Of a stretch of DNA of 64,000 nt, positions 1 through 9,659 are shown piece after piece. The position numbers and the translations under genes are program-made. This stretch comes from Colocasia esculenta (Eukaryota; Streptophyta; Magnoliopsida; Alismatales; Araceae): the NCBI GenBank assembly GCA_014218235.1, contig CM024760.1, positions 66,094,961 to 66,158,960 on the forward strand. The letters run 5' to 3'. The notes beneath the pieces are model-generated. The model was not told the origin of the DNA. It did not search any database and saw only the letters and a program-made list of their open reading frames with translations. Positions within the stretch are counted from its first letter, which is position 1; each line of letters opens with the position of its first letter.

Positions 1-80
1 GTGAAACGCTCCTCCTGAGCTGGGGTGAGGTATTCGGCGCTGTAGCCACCCACACTGCCGGCAATAGCTGGTGCGGCCAT
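1..80 (-). CDS. Sirevirus extra ORF after pol (env-like ORF), N-terminal fragment of A
   Basis: This is the first ~26 codons of the reading frame that follows pol in A; the rest is off the left edge. The start ATG is at 80 on the minus strand. It is chosen because its N-terminus (MAAPAIAGSVGGYSAEYL...) lines up with the start of the much longer ORF in element C at 21183 (MAASGSSSSVGGYSFAFL...): both share the MAA start, the SVGGYS motif and an ERF a few residues on. In Sireviruses an ORF at this place is often called env-like, but its function is not established. No signal peptide or membrane segment can be judged from so short a piece. Confidence 0.75.
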   Translation of the reverse strand, partial: MAAPAIAGSVGGYSAEYLTPAQEERF

Positions 81-469
81 GGATTCAGGTGGGAGAAGAT
101 TGGAAAGGTTGAAGAGAAGGGTGACGAGAAGAAACCCTCAAACGATTTCGCGGGAAGGAGATGGAAGCTTCAAATTTGCAGAGGATAGAGGCAAGAGTCG
201 CTAGGGCATCGGCTCGTGCGTCGGGACGAAAGAGGGAAAAAGGTGAGCGAGGAAGGGGAATCGTTAACGCATCGATTTAAAGAAAATAAAAGCTCCAAAA
301 GGTGAGGCGTCAGAAAACGACAAACGAGGTTGACCGCCTCGAAAGACTATGACTTAAAGGACGGAAACACTTAAACTGAGAATTTTGAATTGATTTTGCC
401 TTAAAAGGAGAGAGAGAAAACCTACTTAAATTCTGAGAATTTTTATACCAGCTTTAAATGAAGATCTTT
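81..469 (-). other. Spacer between pol and the extra ORF of A, with LTR-type CpG words
   Basis: About 390 bases without an ORF separate the pol stop from the extra ORF. It holds the same short words that fill the LTR of A: AAACGATTTCG near 140-151, and AATCGTTAACG next to CATCGATTT at about 259-280. In element C the corresponding spacer is 20815-21182. The pol stop and the ORF start are far apart, so expression by simple stop-codon readthrough is unlikely here; an internal promoter or splicing would be needed (inference). Confidence 0.6.
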
Positions 470-1855
470 TCACAAAATACACATGCCTAACTCCCTTCTA
501 AGAGATGTAAATCTCTCTTCAGGTAAGGCCTTTGTGAAAATATCTGCTAACTGATTGTTTGTATCAATAAACGATATTTCAATATTGCCATTAGCTACAT
601 GATCACGAATAAAATGGTATCTGACCTCAATGTGTTTGGTCCTGGAGTGCTGAATTGGATTTTTGGTGAGGTTGATAGCACTGGTGTTGTCACATAGCAG
701 TGGAATTGTCTTGATTTTGAGTCCAAAATCCTCAAGCTGTTGCTTTATCCATAAGAGTTGTGTACAGCAACTTCCAGCAGCTACGTACTCGGCTTCAGCT
801 GTAGATAGTGCTACTGAATTTTGTTTCCTTGAGGACCATGAGATTAAACACTCTGCAAGAAATTGACAGCATCCACTGGTGCTTTTTCTATCTACCTTGC
901 ATCCAGCATAATCAGCATCAGAATATCCTACTAATTTTACATCACAGGAGTTTGGATACCATAGTCCTAGATCATGAGTCCTGGCTAAGTATCTAAAAAT
1001 TCTTTTAACAGAAATTAAATGTGATTCTCTAGGGTCGGCTTGATATCTAGCACACATGCATACACTAAATAATATATCAGGTCTACTTGCGGTTAGATAA
1101 AGTAATGAACCTATCATACCTCTGTAGATCTTTTGATCTACCTTCTTACCATCCTTGTCACTGTCCATCCTAGTTGATGTACCCATTGGTGTTGACAGTG
1201 GCTTGGTGTTTTCAAATCCAAATTTCTTTAGCAGTTCTCTGGTGTACTTTGCTTGACAGATGTGAGTTCCTTCCTTTCCTTGTTTGATTTGAAGTCCAAG
1301 GAAGTAGTTAAGCTCTCCCATCATACTCATCTCAAATTCTCCCTGCATTAGCTTTTCAAAATACTTGCACAAGGATTCATCAGTAGATCCAAAGATGATG
1401 TCATCCACATAAATTTGAACCAACAGTATATTTTTGACTTTTGTTTTTATAAAAAGAGTGCTATCTACTTGACCTCTACTGAAACCATGTTTTAGGAGAA
1501 AAGAACTAAGTCTTTCATACCAGGCTCTAGGTGCTTGTTTTAAACCATATAAAGCCTTATGCAATTTAAAAACATGATTCGGAAAGTCTGTATCATCAAA
1601 ACCCGGCGGTTGTTCCACATAAACTTCTTCTTTTATAAAACCATTTAGAAAGGCAGATTTAACATCCATTTGAAATAACTTTAGATCTAATGCAGAAGCA
1701 TAAGCAAGTAAAATTCTAATAGCCTCAAGTCTAGCCACTGGTGCATAGGTTTCATCAAAATCTATGCCTTCCTCTTGACAATAGCCTTGAGCCACCAGTC
1801 TGGCCTTGTTTCTTAGAATTACACTAGATTCATCCAATTTGTTTTGAACACCCAT
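470..1855 (-). CDS. Sirevirus A pol, RT and RNase H part (frame-shifted from gag-PR-IN)
   Basis: This is the downstream part of the A polyprotein: most of reverse transcriptase and all of RNase H, which copy element RNA into DNA in cytoplasmic particles. Visible motifs are ARLVAQGYCQEEGIDF and YAPVARLEAIR (RT N-terminal core), FQMDVKSAFLNG, the catalytic YVDDIIFG, YRGMIGSLLYLTASRPDI, and RNase H motifs DADYAGCKVDRKSTSG, STAEAEYVAAGSC and KHIEVRYHFIRDHV. It ends normally with LRRELGMC before the stop. Its frame differs from the upstream ORF (1819-4614) because one base is missing in an A-run at about 1842-1845. The listed start is only the first ATG in the shifted frame, not a biological start. 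Length and domain order are otherwise complete. Confidence 0.93.
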   Translation of the reverse strand: MGVQNKLDESSVILRNKARLVAQGYCQEEGIDFDETYAPVARLEAIRILLAYASALDLKLFQMDVKSAFLNGFIKEEVYVEQPPGFDDTDFPNHVFKLHKALYGLKQAPRAWYERLSSFLLKHGFSRGQVDSTLFIKTKVKNILLVQIYVDDIIFGSTDESLCKYFEKLMQGEFEMSMMGELNYFLGLQIKQGKEGTHICQAKYTRELLKKFGFENTKPLSTPMGTSTRMDSDKDGKKVDQKIYRGMIGSLLYLTASRPDILFSVCMCARYQADPRESHLISVKRIFRYLARTHDLGLWYPNSCDVKLVGYSDADYAGCKVDRKSTSGCCQFLAECLISWSSRKQNSVALSTAEAEYVAAGSCCTQLLWIKQQLEDFGLKIKTIPLLCDNTSAINLTKNPIQHSRTKHIEVRYHFIRDHVANGNIEISFIDTNNQLADIFTKALPEERFTSLRRELGMCIL

Positions 1856-4614
1856 TTAGTGCCGATCACAGGATGGTCTGATGGTCTAGGAACAAGTGAC
1901 CATACTTGGTTTCTCTTGAATTGATTTAATTCATCTTGCATTGCTATTATCCAAGATTCATCAGTTAAGGCTTCATTGACTGTCTTAGGCTCTATTTGAG
2001 ATATAAAAGCAAGGTAATCACAAGGAATCAAGTTACCTCTTGTTCTTACCCCTACAGATGGATCACCAATGATGTTTTCAGGTGGGTGATCTTTCTTGTA
2101 TCTCCATTCCTTTGGAAGAGTTTCATGAGACATTTCTTCTTGTTGCAATTCTTCCAGAGGTGGATCATCCTTGTCTTCAAGTGATGTGTCTTTCAGTTTA
2201 GTAGACAGTTCATCTGCATCATCATTATCACTTTCTACTTCCTTCCTCAAAGAAGGGTTAGTTTCATCAAAGATAATGTGTACAGACTGTTCAATCAATA
2301 AGGTACGTTTATTAAACACTCTATAGCCTTTGGGTTTATAAGTGTACCCCATGAAGATGCCTTCATCTGATTTGGCATCCAACTTACCAATATCCCTTTT
2401 TCCGTTGTTGTGTATAAAGCAAGGACATCCAAAGGTTCTGAAATGGCTGATCTTTGGCTTCTTCCCTTTAAACAGCTCATATGCAGTCTTCTTCAGGATT
2501 GGCCTGATCATGACTCTGTTGACAATGTAGCTGGCTGTGTTGACTGCTTCTGCCCAGAAATATCTTGGTAACTCATATTCACAAAGCATGGTTCTTGCCA
2601 TATCCAAGAGAGTTCGGTTCTTCCGTTCGGCTATACCATTTTGCTGTGGTGTCCTTGGTGCTGAGAAATTGTGCTGAATTCCTTGATCATCACAGAATCT
2701 AGCAAACTTTTCATTTTGGAACTCACCACCATGATCAGATCGAATGGATACTATACTGAACTTCTGATCTTTCTGGACTTTCCTGCTGAAGCTAACAAAA
2801 TTATCAAAAGTATCATTTTTGTGTTCTAAGAATGATACCCATGTGAATCTTGAGTAGTCATCTACTATAACAAATCCGAAATTCTTTCCTCCAAGACTGG
2901 TAGTTCTCATTGGCCCAAATAGATCCATATGTAGGAGCTCTAAGGGTTTTGAGGTGGTCACCACCGTCTTTGACTTGAAGGAACTCTTTGTGTGCTTTCC
3001 CTTAGCACAAGGTCTGCAGACACTTTCTAATTTACCATTGATTTTCAGTAGACCTTCCACAAGATTCCTCTTTCTGAGCTTGCTCAAGCCATCCAAGCTG
3101 CAGTGGCCTAGTCTTCTGTGCCACAGATCAGTTGATTTGTCTTTGCTGGCAACCAGACATACATTTTGCTCTTTGAGTTCTTCAAGGTAGAGCACGTACA
3201 GATTCTTCTCTCTATTTACTTCAAAGATGACTGCTCCATCCTTTAGTATGCTGCATTTTGACTCTTGAAATTTGATTTGATGTCCTCTATCACACAGCTG
3301 ACTTATACTGATGAGGTTGTGCTTCAGTCCTTTGACTAACAGCACATCTTCTATGATTGTTTTTCCTTTGCTGTTTACTGATCCACTGCCTACTACAGTT
3401 CCTTTTCCATTATCTCCATAAGTGACTGTTCCTTCTTCATCTTGGAGATGGGAGAAGAGCTTCAGGTTTCCAGTCATGTGCCTTGAGCACCCACTATCCA
3501 AATACCATTTGGATGCTCGAAGGTTAACCTTATCCCCGGTATTTGCCATAAGAGCTAAGTTGGCTTCTTCTTCTTCACTGCTGGAGCTTGACTCACTGTC
3601 TGAGTCGCTGCTGTTTTCCCATGCAACTGCCATGGCTTTCTTTTTGTATCTTCTGAACTTCTTGGAGCTGTCCTTCTTCTTGTGATCATTTTTCTTTAGC
3701 ATTGGACAGTCTGCCTTGATATGTCCAGGCTTCTTGCATTCATAGCAAAGTGGCTCATTTCTCTTCTGATCTTTTCCGTCTGGTTTCTTGAGATCTTTGT
3801 TTTTCTTGAAGTACCTCCTACCAGACTGAAACTTCTTCTTCTTGGCCAAGATTCTTTGCAATCTTCTTGACAGCATGGCTTCTTCATCATCACTATTTTT
3901 GCTATCTTCACTGTTATCCAAGGATTCTTCAGATGAGTCCCCATTAGCTTTAAGCGCATTGGACTGCTTCTTTCTACTGGAGGATTCTCCTAATCTTTCC
4001 ATGTTTATTTCATGGGCCATGAGAGACCCGATGAGTTTTTCTACTGACATTCTCTTAAGGTCATTAGCTTCTTCGATAGCTGTGACCTTTGCCGTCCATG
4101 AAGATGGCAAGGATCTGAGAATCTTCCTTACCATATCTGCAATCTCATATGACTTTCCTAGACTGGCTAGACCATTAGTGATGTCAGTAAATCGACTAAA
4201 CATTTGGGTAATAGACTCACCTGATTGCATTTGAAATCTTTCATACTGAGTGACAAGAATGTCGATTCTTGTCTCCTTTACTTTGTCTGTACCTTCATAC
4301 GTAATCCTTAGGTTTTCCCACATTTCCATGGAGGATTTGCATGCTGAGACTCTGTTGAACTCCTTCTTGCTTAGAGCACAACATAGAATGCTCTTAGCTT
4401 TACAGTTCAAGGAGATTTTCTTTCTATCTTCATCTGTCCATTGTGCTTTCTCATTTGTGACGACCAGATCACCTTCTTCCACTATCGACCAGATTTGATA
4501 GTCGTGGCCTTGTAGAAAGTATTCCATCCTGGTCTTCCAATACGTATAATCTTCACCGTCGAACAAAGGAGGTCTGTTGACAGACTGACCTTCGAAGTGA
4601 CCTTGGGCTGCCAT
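1819..4614 (-). CDS. Sirevirus A gag, protease, integrase and start of RT
   Basis: This 931-codon frame holds gag and the first half of pol. Order: N-terminal copia gag (FDGEDYTYWKTRMEYFL near residues 18-34), a Ser/Asp/Lys-rich linker, a CCHC zinc knuckle CYECKKPGHIKADC near residue 290, aspartic protease WYLDSGCSRHMTG near 370, the pre-integrase zinc region (LWHRRLGHCSLDGL), the integrase core with HMDLFGP, RSDHGGEF and RTPQQNGIAERKNRTLLDMAR near 560-690, and the first RT residues (WIIAMQDELNQFKRNQVWSLVP) near 885. It is open throughout until a one-base loss at about 1842-1845 throws it out of frame. The start ATG at 4614 lies ~50 bases after the PBS, as usual for Sireviruses. Gag forms the particle and integrase inserts the cDNA. 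Confidence 0.95.
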   Translation of the reverse strand: MAAQGHFEGQSVNRPPLFDGEDYTYWKTRMEYFLQGHDYQIWSIVEEGDLVVTNEKAQWTDEDRKKISLNCKAKSILCCALSKKEFNRVSACKSSMEMWENLRITYEGTDKVKETRIDILVTQYERFQMQSGESITQMFSRFTDITNGLASLGKSYEIADMVRKILRSLPSSWTAKVTAIEEANDLKRMSVEKLIGSLMAHEINMERLGESSSRKKQSNALKANGDSSEESLDNSEDSKNSDDEEAMLSRRLQRILAKKKKFQSGRRYFKKNKDLKKPDGKDQKRNEPLCYECKKPGHIKADCPMLKKNDHKKKDSSKKFRRYKKKAMAVAWENSSDSDSESSSSSEEEEANLALMANTGDKVNLRASKWYLDSGCSRHMTGNLKLFSHLQDEEGTVTYGDNGKGTVVGSGSVNSKGKTIIEDVLLVKGLKHNLISISQLCDRGHQIKFQESKCSILKDGAVIFEVNREKNLYVLYLEELKEQNVCLVASKDKSTDLWHRRLGHCSLDGLSKLRKRNLVEGLLKINGKLESVCRPCAKGKHTKSSFKSKTVVTTSKPLELLHMDLFGPMRTTSLGGKNFGFVIVDDYSRFTWVSFLEHKNDTFDNFVSFSRKVQKDQKFSIVSIRSDHGGEFQNEKFARFCDDQGIQHNFSAPRTPQQNGIAERKNRTLLDMARTMLCEYELPRYFWAEAVNTASYIVNRVMIRPILKKTAYELFKGKKPKISHFRTFGCPCFIHNNGKRDIGKLDAKSDEGIFMGYTYKPKGYRVFNKRTLLIEQSVHIIFDETNPSLRKEVESDNDDADELSTKLKDTSLEDKDDPPLEELQQEEMSHETLPKEWRYKKDHPPENIIGDPSVGVRTRGNLIPCDYLAFISQIEPKTVNEALTDESWIIAMQDELNQFKRNQVWSLVPRPSDHPVIGTKWVFKTNWMNLV

Positions 4615-4664
4615 GGATCTTTACTCTTCAGATCGTTGGATCTTGTTCTTTGTCGAAGAGACTC

Positions 4665-4676
4665 GCTCTGATACCA
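4665..4676 (-). other. Primer binding site of A (initiator tRNA-Met)
   Basis: The minus strand reads TGGTATCAGAGC, the standard complement of the 3' end of plant initiator tRNA-Met. It lies two bases past the LTR end and ~50 bases before gag. This fixes both the orientation of A and the inner edge of its LTR. Confidence 0.95.
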
Positions 4677-5384
4677 CTTGTTGCCCGGTTGGCTAACCCA
4701 GAGGGGGGGTGAATGGGTCTTTAAATTAAATTTATCAGATAAAAACCTGAACTCAAACAAACATAAAGAGTTCTTGAAAGAGATTAGTAGAGGTTAGTAA
4801 AAACAACAATCACACAATGAAGACAATCACACAACACACAGATTTATCCTGGTTCAGATCTCCTCTCCTTAGGAGTCCTACGTCCAGTCCCTGAGCAACC
4901 CTCAAGATTTCATTAACTAGGGTACAGTCCCCCTATGGACAAAAACAACCACCCAGCTCAGCTGGTCTTCCTTCACTCCTGAAGGGAACACAACACCCTG
5001 GTACCACCAGGTCTTCCTTCACTCCCGAAGGGAAAAACACCACCCTGGAAACCACCAGGTCTTCCTTCACACACGAAGGGAAAAACACAAGAAAGTCTTG
5101 AAAGGAATGACTAGCCCCTACATCAAGCTTTTACAAAACTCAATCTGAAGCTACAAGCACTGAGAGACGAAGATCTACACAGTGTGCTCTCTCTCAGAAC
5201 TAATCTAGCTCTTCCTTAATTTTTCTTCTCACAGCACAAGGAGCTAAGAGCCAAGATGGAAAGGAATGAATTTCTGGCTCTAGAGATCTTCTAAAAACTT
5301 GAAAGCGGCAGAGTTCTAGACTCTCTTGAATGTCAATAATGCTTCCTTCTTGGATCGATGATCTGTCTTCGGAACTTCGTCTTG

Positions 5385-5394
5385 TATTTATATC
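5385..5394 (-). promoter_or_regulatory. Likely TATA box of LTR A
   Basis: The minus strand reads GATATAAATA, about 1.34 kb into the LTR and ~700 bases before its inner end. It lies downstream of the CpG-word array, so the array sits where an enhancer would. Assigned by motif and position only. Confidence 0.55.
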
Positions 5395-5814
5395 TCCAAT
5401 TTGAATGAGGACGAAGAGATGACCGTTGTCTCACAGCTTTGGTGTACGTTAGACTGAAGGATCTGTAGAAACTTCCTGTCGACAGTCTTTTGTTCTTTGG
5501 AGCACGCAAAGTGATGAGATCTTCTTAGTTGGCTTGTAGTTCTTTCTGTGTCAGATGTTGTAGGATAGTATATCCTTAAGGTTCTGCAAGGTTGAGCTTT
5601 AATGGTAGACAGCTATACTATCTCCAGATGTCAATCAACGTTAGAGCAGATAGACACAAATATGGTAGTGACAGTTTATCGTTCTAGAAGATGCATGCAG
5701 AGGATACACGAGAATGGAAGATATGTTCTGTATCCGTGCAGAGATACGTTCAGTCTTTATTAAATGCATGGCAGTCAAATAGACGTGATGCGACTTTGAC
5801 TATTCAACGCATTT

Positions 5815-6560
5815 TAAATCAAGGAAAACAATTAATTAATGGAAACGTGACTTATGCAATCGTTATGAAAATCTGATAGAATCGTTATGAATAAATTGCT
5901 ATAAACTCAGAAGAAGTCGTTATGAAAACTTATGAAATCGTTATGAAAATCTGATAGAATCGTTATGAATAAATTGCTATAAACTCAGAAGAAGTCGTTA
6001 TGAAAACTTATGAAATCGTTATCACAACCAAGTCGTTATAACTCCTAAAGGAGTCGTTACGCTTTCTTACAGAATCGTTATGACGAGCAAGTCGTTGTAA
6101 CTTTCCAAAGAAATCGTTACGATGACTTACAGAATCGTTATGACGAGCAAGTCGTTATAACTTTCTAAAGAAATCGTTACGATGACTTACAGAATCGTTA
6201 TGACGAGCAAGTCGTTATAACTTCTGAAGAAGTCGTTACGATAACTCACAGAGTCGTTATAATGAGCAAGTCGTTATAACTTCTGAAGAAGTCGTTACGA
6301 TAACTTACAGAGTCGTTATAATGAGCAAGTCGTTATAACTTCTGAAGAAGTTACAGAGTCGTTATAATGAGCAAGTCGTTATAACTTCTGAAGAAGTCGT
6401 TACGATAACTTACAGAGTCGTTATAATGAGAAAGTCGTTATAATTTCTGAAGAAGTCGTTACGATAACTTACAGAGTCGTTATAATATCGACTTGTTTGA
6501 TACAGCAAGGTTATTCAACCTTTCAAGTAAATCGTTACAGCTTGTGAGGAAATCGTTATA
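5815..6560 (-). repeat. Tandem CpG-word array in U3 of LTR A
   Basis: Two layers are visible. From about 5862 a 76-bp unit occurs twice side by side (second copy begins at about 5938). From about 6061 to 6500 there is a ~60-bp unit in about seven copies; each holds GAATCGTTATGA, AGTCGTTATAA and a third TCGTTACGAT-type word. All units reduce to a 7-8 base core TCGTTAT/TCGTTAC (sense strand: ATAACGA). One copy has lost part of the unit near 6345. Not CRISPR: there are no unique spacers and the setting is a plant LTR. Confidence 0.85.
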
Positions 6561-6736
6561 GCTCTTCTGAAAACAAAGTATGTAAGTACTTACCACAAGT
6601 GCTTGACTTTCTTTGGGTATTTCCTGTGCTTAAGGCTAAATAAAATATAGTTAGAAAAACTTTTGACAGTGTTTTGTTTATCACCAAAATAGGCATGTAA
6701 TTAATTTAAAAGTACATGGGGATGGACTGTTCATCA

Positions 6737-7257
6737 GAGAGTCTTTTCGCTGAGAGTTCTTTTAGTGGGTTTTCATCTGTCCCAACTCTCAGCCATGTTC
6801 TTTCTTTTCTAAGAAAGATCTTTGTCCAACTGTAGGACTGTATATAGTGTAGAACCTAGCTAGGGATTTATGTCTAGCAGAACCGCACTGGGGTTTGTAC
6901 CAGGAGGTTGGCTTCTTGACCTGTAAAAGAAGTGGGCTGCCTTCTTGTCCGGGAAAGAGAAGAAGACCAGCTGGGGTGCTGGGTGTTGTATTGTAATTGA
7001 GGGGGACTGTACCCTTGGTTAGTAAAAACCCAAGAAGTTGCTTGGGGACTGGACGTAGGACTTCCATGTGGGAAGGGCCGAACCAGGATAAATTCCTTGT
7101 GTCCTCTGTGTGATTGTTTATTTGCTTCCGCACTGCTACTCTTTATCATACTAAACTAACCAAACTTTCAAGTGTTTAAGTTTCTATTTCAGATTTCAGA
7201 AAGCCTATTCACCCCCCCTCTAGGTTAGCTTGCTGCCGTATCAAAAGAGGACCAACA
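6737..7257 (+). repeat. 5' LTR of B, 3' part only
   Basis: It matches 10778-11303 of B's own 3' LTR almost throughout, beginning GAGAGTCTTTTCGCTGAGAG and ending GACCAACA. The first ~1.27 kb of the LTR is absent here because element A sits at the break. That missing part should be found on the far side of A. Confidence 0.92.
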
Positions 7258-7259
7258 AG

Positions 7260-7271
7260 TGGTATCAAAGC
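7260..7271 (+). other. Primer binding site of B
   Basis: TGGTATCAAAGC lies two bases after the LTR end. It is one base off the tRNA-Met complement seen in A. Confidence 0.9.
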
Positions 7272-7319
7272 GGTCTCTAAACATTCAAAGAAGATCCAAC
7301 GATCTTAGAGCAAAGATCC

Positions 7320-9037
7320 ATGGCAGCTCAAGGATTTGCTGAAGGACAATCAGTCACTAGACCTCCATTCTTCGATGGAGAGGATTACTAATATTGGAAG
7401 ATGCGAATGGAATGCTTCATTCGAGGCACAGACTTTGATCTGTGGCAGGTAATAGAGGTAGGTGATTATGTTGTTACTCCTGCTGCTGGTACTACTGCCA
7501 TTACAGTAGCTGATAAGAATAAATTATCACTAAACTTTAAAGCTAAGAACTATTTATGTTGTGCTTTATCCAAAAAGTAATTTAGTAGAGTTTCTGCATG
7601 TAAATCTGCAAAAGAAATGTGGGATAAACTGCAGATAACATATGAAGGAACAGATAAAGTGAAACAAACTAGGATAGATATTCTTGTTTCACAATACGAA
7701 CAATTTAAAATGCTTCCTAACGAAAACATTACTACTATGTATAATAGATTTTCAAGCATAGTAGTAGGTTTAAATTCTCTTGGTAAAACTCTTTCTAATG
7801 AGGAAACCGTTAGAAAGATACTTAGGTCTTTAACTCTTTCGTGGACACCTAAAGTAACTGCTATTGAAGAAGCCCATGATTTAACCAAACTTTCTATTGA
7901 TAACTTAATAGATTCTCTCATAGCACATGAAATTAATATGGTGTGACTATCTGAAAGCTCATCTAAGAAAAAAATTACTAATGCTCTTAAAGTTACAGCT
8001 ACTCCTTCCACCTCTTCCTCTTCTTCTAGTTCAAAAAATGCAGGATCTGAGGACAGTGATGTAGATGAAGTACTGTCTAAGCTTCAGAAAATTCTTAAGA
8101 AGAAGAAGAATGGATCAAGAAGGATCCAAAAGAAAGGAAAAAAGGAGAAAGAACTAGTCTGCTATGAATGCAGAAAATCTGGACATCTAAGACCAGATTG
8201 TCTTAAACTAAAGAAGACTGGTCAACTAGAAAAATCTAAGAAGCAGCATAAGAAATTTAGAAGAAAAGTCATGGCTGCTGCTTGGGAAAATGAAGCCACA
8301 ACTTCAGAATCATCAAGCTCAGATTCTGAAAAACAGCAGGTAAGTCTAGCCCTCATGGTAGGACTAGATGAGGTAAATTCTGACCCATTTTTTGATTCAT
8401 GCACTGATTCAGGGTCAGAGTCTGAAGACTTAGAAGAAGTATTCAATGAACTATATGAAAAACATAAAAATGTTGTAAAAGAATTAAAGAATCTGAAAAA
8501 TAACACTATTTTCTTAGAAAACACCAATTCTGATCTTAAATCCGAATTGGAGCAACTAGAAAAATAATTAAAGGACAGTAAAGATAACATTCATCTTTTG
8601 AATGAAGATTTAAAAAATAAGGACAATGAAAAATTAGAGTTAGAAGAAAAATTAAAATTTCTAACTGAAGAAAATCTGTATTTAAAAGAATCAGTTAGAA
8701 AATTAACTAAAGGAAAAACATCTTTAGCCCTATGCTTACAAAGATCAAAATATGGAAATAACAAACAAGGGCTTGGATACATACCTTCGGAAAAAGGAAA
8801 ACAAGCCATAATTTCAGAAAAATATCCATTACCAAAAATTGTAAAAGAAACCAAGATGCCTCAGAAAAAGGCCCCTGTAAAGGAAAAGGTTTCCAAAAAT
8901 TGTGTTCTAAATAGACATCATAACAACAATAAGAACTGCAAAATAGATTATATTCATTGTTGTTCTCATTGCAATAAATTAGAACACACAATAAACACCT
9001 GCACAACAAGGCACCTAGTATGGATCCCGAAATGATA
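7320..9037 (+). pseudogene. Gag remnant of Sirevirus B
   Basis: One reading frame runs from the ATG at 7320 to the stop near 9035, broken by in-frame stops at 7389, 7578, 7944 and 8565. The N-terminus (MAAQGFAEGQSVTRPPFFDGEDY) is close to the gag of A. Then come the central gag domain (MWDKLQITYEGTDKVKQTRIDILVSQYE), the CCHC knuckle CYECRKSGHLRPDC near 8159-8200, an acidic Ser-rich region, a long Lys/Glu/Leu coiled coil (8440-8710), and a second CX2CX4HX4C motif CSHCNKLEHTINTC near 8962-9003. The frame ends near HLVWIPK, and a short IWVPTAE follows at about 9073: the gag/protease boundary in Sireviruses. Gag would package RNA; with four stops this copy cannot be made whole. Confidence 0.9.
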
Positions 9038-9512
9038 TTTTTATGCATCTAACCATCAAGGACCCAAAAAGATTTGGGTACCAACTGCTGAGTAGTTTAT
9101 TTGCAGGATAGCCTTGGAGCACCAGGAACAAAGGATGCTCAAGGCACTGATGACTGCCAGCTCTTCATCTAACTCACATCTGAAGAGGGAGTAGTCACTA
9201 TTTATTTTTAATTTTTAGTATTACTAACAACTATTTGCAAGTCTCATTCAGGTGGAGTCTCTCACTCAGGGGGAGCACAGACCAAGGGGGAGTTATTTAT
9301 TAATGTCAATTATTGTTGAACCCCTCAATGGTAAGAAATTTTCACGAAGGGGAGAGAATGCATGGTAAGATCCTTCCTTTTTTGTTAGTGACAAAAAGGG
9401 GGAGAGTATGCATAGTATGCATTATCTGTGAATTTTCTGTGTATTTTCTAGGCTTTAAGTATTTTTGTCAGAAAATTCTCATAAATTTTGTCATCACCAA
9501 AAAGGGAGAGAT
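9038..9512 (+). other. 3' tail of B with several polypurine tracts
   Basis: No ORF here is credible. After a scrap of the gag/pol boundary, the stretch holds repeated purine runs: CAGGGGGAGCACAG and CAAGGGGGAGTT near 9265-9290, AAGGGGAGAGAATG near 9345, AAAAAGGGGGAGAG near 9395, and the PPT proper AAAAAGGGAGAG at 9499-9510, two bases before the LTR. Several PPT copies are a known Sirevirus trait. Everything between the gag end and this tail (all of pol) has been deleted. Confidence 0.75.
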
Positions 9513-9659
9513 TGTTGAACTACTCTTATATTTTACCCTTATATTTTAATGATAACAAAATTTATGATTAATTAAATATTATCAAATATATTTAATATCA
9601 TGATTTCCTAATAAATATAAATTTATTGGAATTATCGTTGTATGTTTTGTACTAAAAAG

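Larger units (their letters stand above)
1..6736 (-). mobile_element. Sirevirus-type Ty1/copia retrotransposon A (right part; other LTR outside window)
   Basis: In minus orientation the parts run LTR (6736 to 4679), PBS (4676 to 4665), gag-pol (4614 to 470), a spacer, then the start of an extra ORF at 80. Gag with a CCHC knuckle, the order protease-integrase-RT-RNase H, a tRNA-Met PBS and an extra ORF after pol are the hallmarks of Sireviruses (SIRE/Opie/Maximus group). The element seems the youngest here, with one frameshift in about 4.1 kb of gag-pol. It starts directly inside the 5' LTR of element B: the base after 6736 continues B's LTR (matching from about 10778). Its 3' LTR and the second copy of the target duplication should lie left of the window. 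Confidence 0.93.
4679..6736 (-). repeat. 5' LTR of Sirevirus A
   Basis: The LTR is 2058 bases. In element orientation it begins TGATGAACAGTCC and ends GGGCAACA, i.e. TG...CA. Its start matches the start of the C LTR at 24983 (TGATGATCAATCC). Near the inner end is the block common to Sirevirus LTRs here: GGGGACTGTACCC, GGACTGGACGTAGGAC, GAACCAGGATAAAT, then a C-run close to the terminus. U3 is filled with tandem CpG-word repeats (5815-6560). The base at 6737 resumes B's LTR; the five bases gagag at 6737-6741 are the candidate target duplication. Confidence 0.92.

Noticed and set aside
5815..6560. Regular short repeats that at first look like a CRISPR array
   Set aside because: There are no unique spacers of even length; the units are tandem and sit in U3 of a plant LTR.
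6789..7149. Overlapping minus-strand ORFs, repeated at 10816-11191
   Set aside because: They fall in the R/U5 part of the two LTRs of B; the copies reflect the LTR repeat, not a gene.
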